Below are positions 54,971-63,751 of a stretch of DNA of 64,000 nt, piece by piece. The first letter of the stretch is position 1. Every line of letters starts with the position of its first letter. The position numbers and the translations under genes were made by a program. Origin of the DNA: Wenzhouxiangellaceae bacterium. Its GTDB lineage: Bacteria; Pseudomonadota; Gammaproteobacteria; Xanthomonadales; Wenzhouxiangellaceae. The notes below the pieces were generated by a model. The model was not told the origin of the DNA and did not search any database. It saw only the letters and a list, made by a program, of their open reading frames with translations. The stretch covers positions 1 to 64,000 of the forward strand of contig JANQPN010000025.1 of NCBI GenBank assembly GCA_028289455.1. The letters are read 5' to 3'.

Positions 54971-55732
54971 CTAATTTGTAATCAGATTTTTTCTTCCAAG
55001 AACGATAAAACCGGCAATGCCCAATAATGAAATCATCGCAATTAACGACCATCCGGAGAGTGCGGGAACTGCAACACTTGGGAATACTGCTCTGCAGATA
55101 TCAACATTCGAAATACTCACATCCGAGCCTTCCGCAGCCGATGTATCGATTACCAGTTCAATGCTTTGAATATCTGAAAGGTCTACACTTTCGATTCCCG
55201 TGAATTGGGCAATGGGAAAATCGACCGCAACGGGGAAATCATCTCCACCCACAATACTGGGTAAAACGGGAATCAGATAATTTGCCATATTGTTTGCCGA
55301 GTCAGTGACTATGATATTGGCGGAGGAACCCTCCAGATCACTAACCTCCAGCATTAAACTCATCGTAATAGCGTTTAATAAGCTGATATCCAGCCCAGAG
55401 CCACTGGCATCGTAGGTGACAGAAACCGGTGCACTGGCTTGTGAAGTGTTGGAGACTGTTAATCGGTCACCGCTGATTGATAAAAATGAGACAACGTTTG
55501 TAATACTCCCTGTCACAGGTCCAAAATTAATGTCTCGAATAGAACCGAGCACGCCAGGTGATCCATCATCAAGAATATTGACCGGACCAGGATCATTCAT
55601 GGTTAAAACTATCGGTGTATCAGCAAATTCTGAATTTTCAAAATTATCAAGTGCGGTACAGGCTATTTCCTGTGCGCTAATTGCTACAGAAAATAACATC
55701 AATAAAATTCCGGTAATTAATCTAAAAAACAT
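54971..55732 (-). CDS. IPTL-CTERM secreted protein B
   Basis: The 253-aa protein has a signal peptide (FFRLITGILLMLFSVAISA) and the same layout as protein A: IACTALDNFENSEFADTP, DDGSPGVLGSIRDINFG, SDIQSIELVI. The C-terminus is VPALSGWSLIAMISLLGIAG plus GRKN. The W-S replaces the usual W-G and the basic cluster is weak, so processing by exosortase is slightly less certain. The ribosome site AGGAGCG is the same as in A. A and B are tandem paralogues; their intergenic region holds the leader of A and the structured RNA element. Confidence 0.85.
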   Translation of the reverse strand: MFFRLITGILLMLFSVAISAQEIACTALDNFENSEFADTPIVLTMNDPGPVNILDDGSPGVLGSIRDINFGPVTGSITNVVSFLSISGDRLTVSNTSQASAPVSVTYDASGSGLDISLLNAITMSLMLEVSDLEGSSANIIVTDSANNMANYLIPVLPSIVGGDDFPVAVDFPIAQFTGIESVDLSDIQSIELVIDTSAAEGSDVSISNVDICRAVFPSVAVPALSGWSLIAMISLLGIAGFIVLGRKNLITN

Positions 55733-55955
55733 ATTACGCTCCTATCAATTAGGTTAACTGTGTTAATAGTTCGAAACCGTACCCCCGGCCCGAGCGCCAA
55801 TCCCTTGGTGAGTTGGATTCACTTGTAAGCATGAAGGTGCCTGCAAGGCCGCTTATCAAGCGATGATTGAGGTAAATCCAGCAATCCTTTCAGTAATAAA
55901 AAACGCACGAATTTTCCAAATACCGTCATAAAAATGTTTCGAGATGTGTCATAAA
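55733..55955 (-). repeat. Conserved leader copy 2 (upstream of protein B)
   Basis: This region aligns with 62816-63040 over its whole length: the ribosome block, a CGCTTATCAAGCG hairpin at 55850-55862, and a distal block from 55901 (AAACGC...ACCGTC...GTTTC...TGTGTCA). It probably holds the promoter of protein B. The 206 bp between this and the pilY1 stop contain no gene. Confidence 0.65.
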
Positions 55956-56161
55956 AATGACCGATCAATTAAGCCCGAAAATCAATTAACCAGTAATGCT
56001 GGCAGGCTGTGCTTTTTGCGTTGAATTATCTTTAGTTAATGGGCGTTTTTGGGAAGTTAGGATGGAGAAAATTAGTTTGCTGACCGGGTGATTTTTAACC
56101 ACCCGGCCTGCTTTGATATCGCCGTCTAAGCGTGTCATATTTTCTGGTTATCCGACAAGCA

Positions 56162-59100
56162 CTAGCGTAATTGACGCCACGCCTGCCGCCCGCAATTAAT
56201 CCCCTGCAGCTGAGCGGTGCTGGGGCGCACATCTCCATTTGACGTGGTCGTGAAAAGATAAACCCGCTGAGCTTCACTGCCGCAACCGCGGAAGGCGTTT
56301 AATGGCGGCGGGAAGGAGCCGACATTCGAGGCAGTGCTGTTGCCGTTTTCGTCGACACAGGCATCATTGCCCGGGTCACGCTCACACAATGGCCGCGGAT
56401 CAAATATCACCGCTGGCAGGTTGGGAATTCCGTTTTCCTGAAGGCCGACAACCACCTGATCGCTGATATTGTCGTCAAGATCGAAATCGCCATCCTGATT
56501 GATATCAAAGATAACCATTTCGTTCTCACCATCAGGTATAGGCACCCCGCCTGTGTTGGTGTCCAGCGCCATCAGGAAACCGGTGCCGCCTGCTATACAG
56601 GGCTCCTGTGAAGGGATCAGGGTAACGAAAAATACGATTCCACTACGCACAATCACCTCACGTATAACCCGCTCGCCCTGAGCCGGCAGATCAACATACC
56701 AGCCGCGGTCAACCGGATCACCATCGGCATTCATCCACTCAGGTACATCTGAAGTCGATTCATTAACCACCCGGAATTCTCCCAGGTTGCTGAGCTGAAT
56801 CTCCGCAAACTGACTACGGGAAAATCCGCGGAATCCTTCATTACGGTTTAATGCCGCATCTCTGTCCCACACGGCATAGAATGTCTGCTGTCCACTCAGG
56901 TCCGGGTCTTTATCAGCATCAATCAGATAACGCCCGGTACCGAACAGGATCAATGCGCCCTGGGCAATGCCCAATGGATGGGCGATGGCTGTTGGCGCAG
57001 CGAGAATCGGCTGCCCGTTACCATCGGGCCCGACAGCCGCGTGCAGCGGCAAACCACCAAACGCTATATCCCATGCACTGGGATCACCGGAGGTAACATC
57101 AAACTTCCACAAGTTGCCCTGCAGGTCACCGGCATAAATCCAGTCAATATTGGAATCACCGTCGACATCAGCTACACCAACCGTGCCCAGACCGTTGGCA
57201 TAGGTTTCGCCGTTGGCATCGGTAAAGGTGCCGGCGCTGGTCTCCAGCTTGATAAACTCACCGACGCTGAAGCCATCCAGACCATCTTCAATAAACAATA
57301 TAAACAGTGCAGCATTACCATCTGCAGATACGTTGCCGTCCGGCCTGGTGCTGTTGTACCCATTCCCGAAAATGATTGCCCATTTGCCGTTGTTCATGCG
57401 TGCAATCTTCGGCTTGGCGAAGGTCAGGCCAAGATCAGCATCATTTTTGTCCGTAAATTCGAACAGCACATCAGCAGCGCTGAAGTTATCCGGATCAGTT
57501 ACATCCAGTGCGTATACCGCCTGACCGCCGTTGCGCAAACCACCCGTTACGATACTGTGCCAGCCACCGCCGAAGAACACATCACCGGTATTGGGTGGGC
57601 CATTCACATAAAACCGGTGGTTGTAATCCGGGTTGCTCAGCTGATTAAGATTTTCAATCACAGCATTGGGTATGTAATTGAATAGCTCTTCACCGGTGTT
57701 GGCATTAAAAGCATGCAACATGCCATCGTTGCCGCCTATGTAAATTGTCGGCGTGCGGTTTTGATTATTCAGGAAAAACTGCTGGTAATTATTAAACGGA
57801 TAGAAAAACCCCGGGGCGCTGATAAAGAACGGATCGGAATCCACGAAATCACCCAGTTTATTGATACGCCGGCGGAATGGCTGATTCATGTCCTCAACAC
57901 CGCGGATGAAGTTGGCTCGTTCTTCACCCAAACCATCCATAACACCGGTATCAGGGTCAATACTCAGCAGTTCCTGCTGGTTTGCCGTCAGATTGTCCCA
58001 GAAAAAGCTGATCCCGGTACTATTATCCGGATTCAGCGTGTAGATACCCCGCGTTGCGGCAAAATAGCTGTCCGGCTGATCATTCAGCAATGCGCCGGCT
58101 TCCCAGGAGGGGATAGAGTTCAATGCGCCGCTGTCGGATACTCCAAAACTGAACAGGCGGCCGGACCAGTCAGCACTGTCAAACTGCGCCTGAAAGATAC
58201 GATTTGCGGTACTGATGGACCCACCGTTTGCCGCGGCAGATGAGCTGGATCCGCTGCGTGCTTCGATGTCATTCAATATGCCGTTAAACGCGGCGATCAA
58301 TTGATCCGGATCGCTGGCAGGCAGGAATTCACCGCGGCCATTCCAGGCTGCATGCAGCATATCATCAACGGTAGTTGCACCACCCCCAATTACTTCCGGC
58401 CATGGGAACGGTGCTTCAAAGTTGGTCGGCCCGGCAGGAAGTGTACCCTGCAACCCGAAACTAATGGTATACGTCACCATGTGTTGCGCTGTGTTCAGAT
58501 CATTTGAACTAACCGATGTCGGCACCAGGTCTTCATAGTTTGAATGCAGATCACGCTCATAAAAATGCATGGCAACATCAGCCAGCGTGTCAGAATACTC
58601 ATCGGCATAGGAACCGCCGTCAAAATCCGTATTGCCGTCACCATCAGTATCGCCCACGCCGGGTGAAACGCCATTCCAGAAGCCATCAGACAGCAGCAGG
58701 GTAAAATTCTGCTGACATTGCCCGCCTTCACCAGCGGGCAGCAATGGGTTACTGTCGGTAAATCCCAAGGCACTGTGGTCTGCGTTGTCTGTCTGGTCGT
58801 AATATTCACCCACATCCTGAAGCCGCTGCCGCAGTGGCGTGGTGTTACCTGTTCTAATGCGGGTCACATTACGCAGCAACACCTCGCGGTTGTCATCCAG
58901 GGTAAGATCGGCAATGGGGGTACCCACGTTGTTGTTGTTGTTCAGAGTGGCCAAACCCATGCGCATATCGAAGTTGGCAACCACCGGCGTAATCGCGCGT
59001 TTCATTACATAGTCACGACTGCGGTAATAGGTGTACCAGTTGGCAAAGTTTTGTTGCTGTTCCGATGACAATGAGCTGATCTCTATAAACAAGCTATCGA

Positions 59101-59689
59101 AATCGTAATCTTCATCAATAGGGTCAGCGCATTCACCGAGATCAAAATCACCATCGCCATCCGCATCATTCCAGGGCATGAAGCCTGCCTGGTTCCCTCT
59201 TGAGTCGGGCTGAGTCAGGTCAAATGCCGGGCTGGAGTTAAACGGATTAGACCGGGCTGAGGTGATGCTTTGATTGGCAAACGGAACCCCGGCCCCATCC
59301 ACACCTTCCCAAGGGGTGTAAGTAACTTCAGGATTGAAAAACAGCGCGTTATAACCCAGGCACACCTCAAGGATTTCATCCCGATCATCTCTGTCCGGTG
59401 TGACATCAGCGGCTCCATCACCGGGGAAAAAGATAATGTCATAAAACGGGTAGGTACCCGGGCGGCGCAGAACCTCCGCCCGCATACTGCCGGAGTCATC
59501 CATCAGCAGGAAAACATTGGGCTTAACATTACCGCCGATAGTCAGCGGCGTATCAGGTATATCCAATTCCTGGGCCAATACCCGGGGAGCGTCACAGACG
59601 ACAAATACAAAACCAAACCACACTGCAAACAGCAATGGGTGAATCTTAGCGGGGAAATTTTGATGCGTATTCACAACAGCAGACCCCAC
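56162..59689 (-). CDS. pilY1: PilY1-like type IV pilus tip adhesin
   Basis: The 1175-aa protein starts at a GTG overlapping the upstream stop (TAGTG). A GTG 15 nt downstream is an alternative. It has a signal peptide and a vWA-like N-terminal half with an incomplete MIDAS (MDDSGSM, about 64-69). The C-terminal half is a PilY1 beta-propeller (TIYIGGNDGMLHAFNANTG, about 650). The calcium loop VADVDGDSNIDWIYAGDLQG is present, as in Pseudomonas PilY1. A further D-x-N-x-D-G-D loop lies near 1110. It primes pilus assembly and binds surfaces at the pilus tip. It is the last gene of the minor-pilin operon. Confidence 0.92.
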   Translation of the reverse strand: MGSAVVNTHQNFPAKIHPLLFAVWFGFVFVVCDAPRVLAQELDIPDTPLTIGGNVKPNVFLLMDDSGSMRAEVLRRPGTYPFYDIIFFPGDGAADVTPDRDDRDEILEVCLGYNALFFNPEVTYTPWEGVDGAGVPFANQSITSARSNPFNSSPAFDLTQPDSRGNQAGFMPWNDADGDGDFDLGECADPIDEDYDFDSLFIEISSLSSEQQQNFANWYTYYRSRDYVMKRAITPVVANFDMRMGLATLNNNNNVGTPIADLTLDDNREVLLRNVTRIRTGNTTPLRQRLQDVGEYYDQTDNADHSALGFTDSNPLLPAGEGGQCQQNFTLLLSDGFWNGVSPGVGDTDGDGNTDFDGGSYADEYSDTLADVAMHFYERDLHSNYEDLVPTSVSSNDLNTAQHMVTYTISFGLQGTLPAGPTNFEAPFPWPEVIGGGATTVDDMLHAAWNGRGEFLPASDPDQLIAAFNGILNDIEARSGSSSSAAANGGSISTANRIFQAQFDSADWSGRLFSFGVSDSGALNSIPSWEAGALLNDQPDSYFAATRGIYTLNPDNSTGISFFWDNLTANQQELLSIDPDTGVMDGLGEERANFIRGVEDMNQPFRRRINKLGDFVDSDPFFISAPGFFYPFNNYQQFFLNNQNRTPTIYIGGNDGMLHAFNANTGEELFNYIPNAVIENLNQLSNPDYNHRFYVNGPPNTGDVFFGGGWHSIVTGGLRNGGQAVYALDVTDPDNFSAADVLFEFTDKNDADLGLTFAKPKIARMNNGKWAIIFGNGYNSTRPDGNVSADGNAALFILFIEDGLDGFSVGEFIKLETSAGTFTDANGETYANGLGTVGVADVDGDSNIDWIYAGDLQGNLWKFDVTSGDPSAWDIAFGGLPLHAAVGPDGNGQPILAAPTAIAHPLGIAQGALILFGTGRYLIDADKDPDLSGQQTFYAVWDRDAALNRNEGFRGFSRSQFAEIQLSNLGEFRVVNESTSDVPEWMNADGDPVDRGWYVDLPAQGERVIREVIVRSGIVFFVTLIPSQEPCIAGGTGFLMALDTNTGGVPIPDGENEMVIFDINQDGDFDLDDNISDQVVVGLQENGIPNLPAVIFDPRPLCERDPGNDACVDENGNSTASNVGSFPPPLNAFRGCGSEAQRVYLFTTTSNGDVRPSTAQLQGINCGRQAWRQLR

Positions 59690-60063
59690 TAATCTCGTGT
59701 CTCATCCGGAATACGCAGTGATTCCGGAATAATCCACGCTGCGTTTAACAGCACGGCATTGCGCCCGCCTCCCTGAATGCTGTAGCCAATACGGGTACCC
59801 GGGGTCAGGCTGCTAATCAGCTCATTTTGTGAGTGCCGACTGAAAATGGCTGTTCCATGGGGCACGTGAATCAATTGATCTTCAATCACCACCACCCTTC
59901 GGGCGATATCCAGCCTGTCCACATGACCAACGTAGTTGAAGTGCTCCGGGTAGTAAGCCGGCAGATCATCAAAGTCCATCGCTGCTGCGGTTAATGAGCA
60001 GAACAGCAGACCAGCCACATATAGATAATTGATGGTTAAAGTTGCAGGTTTAAATCTGGACAT
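59689..60063 (-). CDS. PilY2-like small periplasmic protein
   Basis: The 124-aa protein has AAGGAGT at ideal distance and a signal peptide (LTINYLYVAGLLFCSLTAAA). The mature part forms a small beta domain (VGHVDRLDIARRVVVIEDQL, SLTPGTRIGYSIQGGGRNAV) with the pattern of PilY2/YgfX-type proteins: D-x-x-x-R-x-V-V-I ... L-x-P-G-x-R-I-x-Y. In Pseudomonas pilY2 follows pilY1; here it precedes it. The match is by pattern only. It is between pilX and pilY1 and overlaps the latter by 1 nt. Confidence 0.6.
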   Translation of the reverse strand: MSRFKPATLTINYLYVAGLLFCSLTAAAMDFDDLPAYYPEHFNYVGHVDRLDIARRVVVIEDQLIHVPHGTAIFSRHSQNELISSLTPGTRIGYSIQGGGRNAVLLNAAWIIPESLRIPDETRD

Positions 60064-60088
60064 ACTATTTACTCCTTGTAGTTACCGG

Positions 60089-60673
60089 CTATTGGTATCG
60101 GCGGGCAAAAGTTGATTCAACCACAGCGACACTGCTGGGCCGGCCGCCCACTGCACGTGAAGTGATGCGGTAATATTGGACGGCATTACCACCCGGGCAG
60201 TCAGCCAGGGTGTCTCCCCGGCAAAATACGTGCTCAATAACAATGCGAGGGTCTGACGCGACCTCGGATAAATCGGTTGCCTGCTGGTTAACGGACGAAG
60301 TGGTTTGCGCACCGGTGGACGGGTCGATGCCAAATGCCAGTGCATTGGCATTCCACCAGGCCTGATCAAGTTCCGGCATATTGGCCGGCCTTTGCCCAAC
60401 CTGCCATACCAGATCTGTATTGGTACAGGCGCCACTGAAGCACCAGAATGGCTGCATGCTGGGATCATTCAATGAGGCGAACCAGGCTTCAATCCAGCGT
60501 GCACCGGATTCTGCCGATTGAAATGCCCGGGCACTTTCCCGAAAGTTACCGGCCATACGTTCCTGCAGGATCCCACTGTTGGCTGCAAGCACGCCGAGCA
60601 GTGTGAGAACCAGCAGTATCATCAGACTCAGGAACATTGCTGAGCCATGCTGAAATTTGGTGTTAATAGACAT
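60089..60673 (-). CDS. pilX: Type IV pilus minor pilin PilX
   Basis: The 194-aa protein has the N-terminal PilX signature: QHGSAMFLSLMILLVLTLLG, then ILQERMAGN and ARAFQSAESGARW. This includes the E-R-M-A-G-N and A-F-x-x-A-E-x-G motifs that define the family. The rest is a variable pseudopilin-like globular domain with paired Cys. It contributes to the priming complex with PilV, PilW, FimT/FimU and PilY1. The gene follows pilW by 14 nt. Confidence 0.88.
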   Translation of the reverse strand: MSINTKFQHGSAMFLSLMILLVLTLLGVLAANSGILQERMAGNFRESARAFQSAESGARWIEAWFASLNDPSMQPFWCFSGACTNTDLVWQVGQRPANMPELDQAWWNANALAFGIDPSTGAQTTSSVNQQATDLSEVASDPRIVIEHVFCRGDTLADCPGGNAVQYYRITSRAVGGRPSSVAVVESTFARRYQ

Positions 60674-60687
60674 GCTGTTATTCCCGG

Positions 60688-61494
60688 TCAGAAGGTTTGA
60701 TTGCGAAGGGTTACATCAATAACAAAAGGGCGGCGCAGATGACCCAGTCCGGTCGGGCCAAAAGTATTGCCGATAACATCGATGTCCTGATCATCCGGTG
60801 GCAGAGATCCCAGTTCCGGCGAATTAAGGATCAGGCCGATACGAACTGCCACCACATTACCGAAGGCTGAGACATTATCGGCAATGCTGTAGAGGTCAGC
60901 ACTTGCGTCTCCATCCAGGTCTTCACCATAGAGAAATTGCAGTGTTTCAACGTTATCCAGCAGAGGTTGATTGGTGATCACAGCCGGTGGGTCAACGCCC
61001 TGCTGAGGCGCACCGTAACGGCAGGTGTATTCAAGTTCGTTATTGGTTATATCGTGTGAAAATACGATTTGCTTATGCCAGGTGGCGGGTACGCCGTCAG
61101 GCGATAAATTACTGTTCAAGCCATCGGAACAATTTCGATCCGTGAAGATATTGATTTCGACCCTGTCACTGCCGCCGTCAGCCCCGTCTGTGGTCTCATT
61201 GCCGAATGGTTCGGGAATTGCGCCGTTCACCAGCGGAAAAGCAAAACCCAAATCAATCAGGCCCGACTCCTGTTCAGCAAACGGAAAGCGCCCGGCTTCA
61301 CGCATATGACGGGCCATAAAGCTACCCGCAAAACGACTGTTTTCCTGCAAACGCGCCAGGGCTGCCTGCAAGTCATAACTGACTTTGATACTGGAAAATA
61401 TCTGCACCAGGCCAATCAGCAGAAAACTGGAAATGGCGACCGCAACCATCAGCTCAATAAGGCTGAAACCGGCAGTCTGGCGAATAGATCTCAT
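60688..61494 (-). CDS. pilW: Type IV pilus minor pilin PilW
   Basis: The 268-aa protein starts at ATG 61494 after GGGA; the ORF extends 16 codons further into pilV without a good start. A 9-residue leader ends in G before FSLIELMVAVAISSFLL, the class-III prepilin cleavage motif with Glu5. The segment RLQENSRFAGSFMARHMREAG and the C-terminal VIDVTLRN fit PilW. It is cleaved and methylated by PilD, which is not in the window. Confidence 0.9.
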   Translation of the reverse strand: MRSIRQTAGFSLIELMVAVAISSFLLIGLVQIFSSIKVSYDLQAALARLQENSRFAGSFMARHMREAGRFPFAEQESGLIDLGFAFPLVNGAIPEPFGNETTDGADGGSDRVEINIFTDRNCSDGLNSNLSPDGVPATWHKQIVFSHDITNNELEYTCRYGAPQQGVDPPAVITNQPLLDNVETLQFLYGEDLDGDASADLYSIADNVSAFGNVVAVRIGLILNSPELGSLPPDDQDIDVIGNTFGPTGLGHLRRPFVIDVTLRNQTF

Positions 61495-61508
61495 TTCTGG
61501 CACATCCC

Positions 61509-62066
61509 TTATGGATAGACTGCAAGCCCGAATGCCTGCCATTCGTTTTCAACATCATCTGTGCTGATGGCGTTGCCGAAGCTGGCAGTTTCTCGCCAGA
61601 ATACTTTTATAACGGTGTTGCCGTTATTGCTGCACTGGGGATCATCCGGACTGCCGTCATCAAGCTCGCCGTCATCAATACAGATTATTCCCTGGCCTTC
61701 GGGAAGTACCGCCGCCAGCTGATTGGACCAGCGGATATAGTCATCTTCAGCAATTTGCTCAGGTGTACACTGGGTGGCGCCACTGCCATCGGAGCAGCCA
61801 AGCCCGCTTCTGTTACCGGCATTGACGGCGGTATATAAGCCGTTTTCATAACCAAACAGATTGGCCCGAATACGATCAGCAAGATTATTGGATTCCTGTG
61901 CAGCAACCGAGCGGTTATGGGCGTTATAACTGTTCTGTACATTGGCAACCTGCAGTAAGCCCATAGCCACCAGACCAATCGACAAAATCACAACGGCGAC
62001 CATTACTTCCAGTAATGAATACCCTTTGGTGTAACACTTTCGGTAAAAATGAATATGCATAGTCAT
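61509..62066 (-). CDS. pilV: Type IV pilus minor pilin PilV
   Basis: The 185-aa protein has a 15-residue leader ending K-G before YSLLEVMVAVVILSIGLVAM, with Glu5. The LLQVANVQNSYNAHNR and SNNLADRIRAN segments follow the PilV pattern. Its ATG overlaps the stop of fimT by one base (TAATG), a coupling signal. The C-terminal domain has Asp-rich loops (DDGELDDGSPDDPQCSNN), perhaps Ca2+-binding, though this is speculative. Confidence 0.9.
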   Translation of the reverse strand: MTMHIHFYRKCYTKGYSLLEVMVAVVILSIGLVAMGLLQVANVQNSYNAHNRSVAAQESNNLADRIRANLFGYENGLYTAVNAGNRSGLGCSDGSGATQCTPEQIAEDDYIRWSNQLAAVLPEGQGIICIDDGELDDGSPDDPQCSNNGNTVIKVFWRETASFGNAISTDDVENEWQAFGLAVYP

Positions 62067-62668
62067 TACTCGCTTACGGTGATGTCAGATGTACTGACCT
62101 GGCCAAGATTGTTAATAGCCAATTGAACGCCGGTTCCGGCTCCGGTGTGTGTGACGGTGATCGTGCCGGCAGCCAGATTCATCAACAGGCCGGTGTCGCC
62201 GAAAACAATGCCGTCATTGAAGCCGTCTATAGCGACGCTGGTACTTGCCGAAGCATTACTGATGCGGGTAATTTCATCGTTTACATCAATAGAGCGGTCT
62301 GCATTAACGTCGACGAACACGACCCAACCAGCTTCCCAATTACCTGAAGAACAGCTGGCGCCGTCGGCACTTGGGCAAATGGAGGCAGTTGCTGCACGGG
62401 TGATGGCTTCTGAACGGGCCTGATTAATACCCGCAATCAATTCATTGGTGGCACCGGCAACAGCATTACGTGCGATTAAATTAGTCAGCGAAGGCAGCGC
62501 CAGGGTGGTCAGTATTACAACTACTGTGATGGCAATCAGAATCTCGACAGCTGTGTAGCCACCCGTTTTATTGGCCTGCACCCATCTCGCAGCAGCTGAT
62601 GACAGGCACAGCTTTTCAGATATCGGTGTTCTGGAAAATAGCGCGCTCACTGTAATGCCCGTGATCAT
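62066..62668 (-). CDS. GspH/FimT-family pseudopilin
   Basis: The mature part begins at YTAVEILIAITVVVILTTLA with Glu5 after G-G, followed by the GspH/FimT sequence AGATNELIAGINQARSEAI and a globular end with ITVTHTGAGTGVQLAINNLG. The start is uncertain: ATG 62668 (or GTG 62677) gives a leader of about 38-41 residues, far longer than normal. A GTG at 62581 would give a leader of eight residues, MQANKTGG, as expected for a prepilin. GAGATGG lies just upstream of that GTG. I keep the long form only as an outer limit. Confidence 0.85.
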   Translation of the reverse strand: MITGITVSALFSRTPISEKLCLSSAAARWVQANKTGGYTAVEILIAITVVVILTTLALPSLTNLIARNAVAGATNELIAGINQARSEAITRAATASICPSADGASCSSGNWEAGWVVFVDVNADRSIDVNDEITRISNASASTSVAIDGFNDGIVFGDTGLLMNLAAGTITVTHTGAGTGVQLAINNLGQVSTSDITVSE

Positions 62669-62686
62669 GAGATTCACAAATTGCTG

Positions 62687-62815
62687 CTATTGATAAAAGT
62701 CACTGAGATGCTCGATGATGCTGAGCGGGACCACCTGGAAACGACCTGATTCCGGTTTACAATTAACGGCCGGTGCAATTTTCAAGCAATACTTCGAGTC
62801 TGAGTTAGATTGCAT
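62687..62815 (-). CDS. 42-codon ORF before fimT with conserved leader (leader peptide or remnant)
   Basis: The ATG at 62815 has AGGAG in the same context as the IPTL genes A and B. The product, MQSNSDSKYCLKIAPAVNC followed by 23 residues, has no signal peptide or family match. It ends 9-10 nt before the earliest possible fimT start. The conserved leader shows a genuine translation signal. Whether the peptide matters, or is what remains of a lost IPTL gene, cannot be decided from the sequence. Confidence 0.5.
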   Translation of the reverse strand: MQSNSDSKYCLKIAPAVNCKPESGRFQVVPLSIIEHLSDFYQ

Positions 62816-63040
62816 ATCGCGCTCCTGATAATTTGACTGTCTATCACATAGGCTCAACACCGCACCATATCGACTGGCGCACCAACTCCTTTTGTTACTG
62901 AATTCGCATGTAAGCCTTAAAACGCCCATAAAGCCGCTTACCGAGCGAAAGTTGAGGTTAATTCCGCAATCCTATAACTTCCTAAACGCGCGTATTTTTA
63001 AAACACCGTCGCCACAATTGTTTCGGGTTGTGTCACGACT
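62816..63040 (-). repeat. Conserved leader copy 3 (upstream of pilus operon)
   Basis: This copy is homologous to 55733-55955, with the same blocks in the same order: GCGCTCCT at the ribosome site, CGCTTACCGAGCG (62935-62947), GCAATCCT, and AAACGC...ACCGTC...GTTTCGGGTTGTGTCA (62984-63035). It is presumably the promoter/leader of the minor-pilin operon. The next 114 bp to the structured RNA contain no gene. Confidence 0.65.
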
Positions 63041-63154
63041 ACCCTAGGTAAAAAGAAGGACAGCGATAGGGTTCTGGTTTATGTATTGATTGGTACTTTC
63101 ATGCAGCGCAGCCTTCTGGCTGGAAATCACTGCAAATTACGATTCAGCATGAAT

Positions 63155-63255
63155 AAAAAAAGAGGCGTTGCCAATCTGCAGCACGACCAGCCAGACCCGG
63201 GCGTTGGGGGAGGGATAGGGTCTGATTGAATTACCACAAATACATGCAACACCTC
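63155..63255 (-). ncRNA. Candidate structured RNA, copy 2
   Basis: Minus-strand order is GAGGTGTTGC, TGTGG, CAGACCC, a C-rich loop, GGGTCTG, CTGCA, GCAACGCCTC and then seven Ts. Relative to copy 1, the outer stem gains a U-G pair and the second stem two (U-G and G-U), while the inner stem is perfect. These changes keep pairing only if the minus strand is the RNA. Spacing to neighbours matches copy 1. Confidence 0.6.
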
Positions 63256-63494
63256 TTAGGAGTACCCGACCGGAGACTGGTTGCGAACAAGCCAATGTGA
63301 GGACATACCAGTCTGCCCGATACATTTGCCGCCGCCCCATAATCCGATTGTTATTCTTGGCATTTCCTGGAAGAATTTTTACATTCCACAACCTCCAATA
63401 CTTAATCATGGCCGGGTTAATAACGGCTGCGGAATAGCCGTTACATTTGCCTGCTGTGCTCTAAACCATCCAAAGCATTCAGCAAGACTCCAAC

Positions 63495-63555
63495 AAAACC
63501 ACCGTTACCAGGTGGAGAACTTCAGCGATTGGTGACAATAAAGTGCCATTGTCAC
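63495..63555 (-). terminator. Terminator pair, second copy
   Basis: On the minus strand, GTGACAAT/ATTGTCAC (63532-63555) is followed, after CAATCGCTGAAGT, by CCACC/GGTGG and TTTTGTT (63495-63515). It corresponds to 54871-54933 in order and spacer. It lies about 200 nt downstream of the IPTL protein C stop. Confidence 0.6.
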
Positions 63556-63621
63556 TGTCTTTAAAACTGTCCGGTTCAGTCAATACAAAATTTTGAGTTG
63601 TACCTGAGCCGTCTTCTTATC

Positions 63622-63673
63622 AAACGCATGGATTATCAAAACACCGTCACAGTAATTGTTACCGGTTGTTTCA
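63622..63673 (-). repeat. Isolated copy of the leader distal block
   Basis: AAACGC...AACACCGTC...AATTGTTACCGGTTGTTTCA aligns with 62984-63035 over about 52 bp. It lies downstream of IPTL protein C rather than upstream of a gene, so the leader block itself has been duplicated. Nothing else is seen between 63556 and 63751 apart from an unconvincing TTG-started ORF. Confidence 0.5.
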
Positions 63674-63751
63674 GAATTATCGGCTGCTTGACGAACCTGA
63701 CATATAGCATTTAATACCATTGGATCAGGACTGTTTCCTGTTGTGGCCAAA

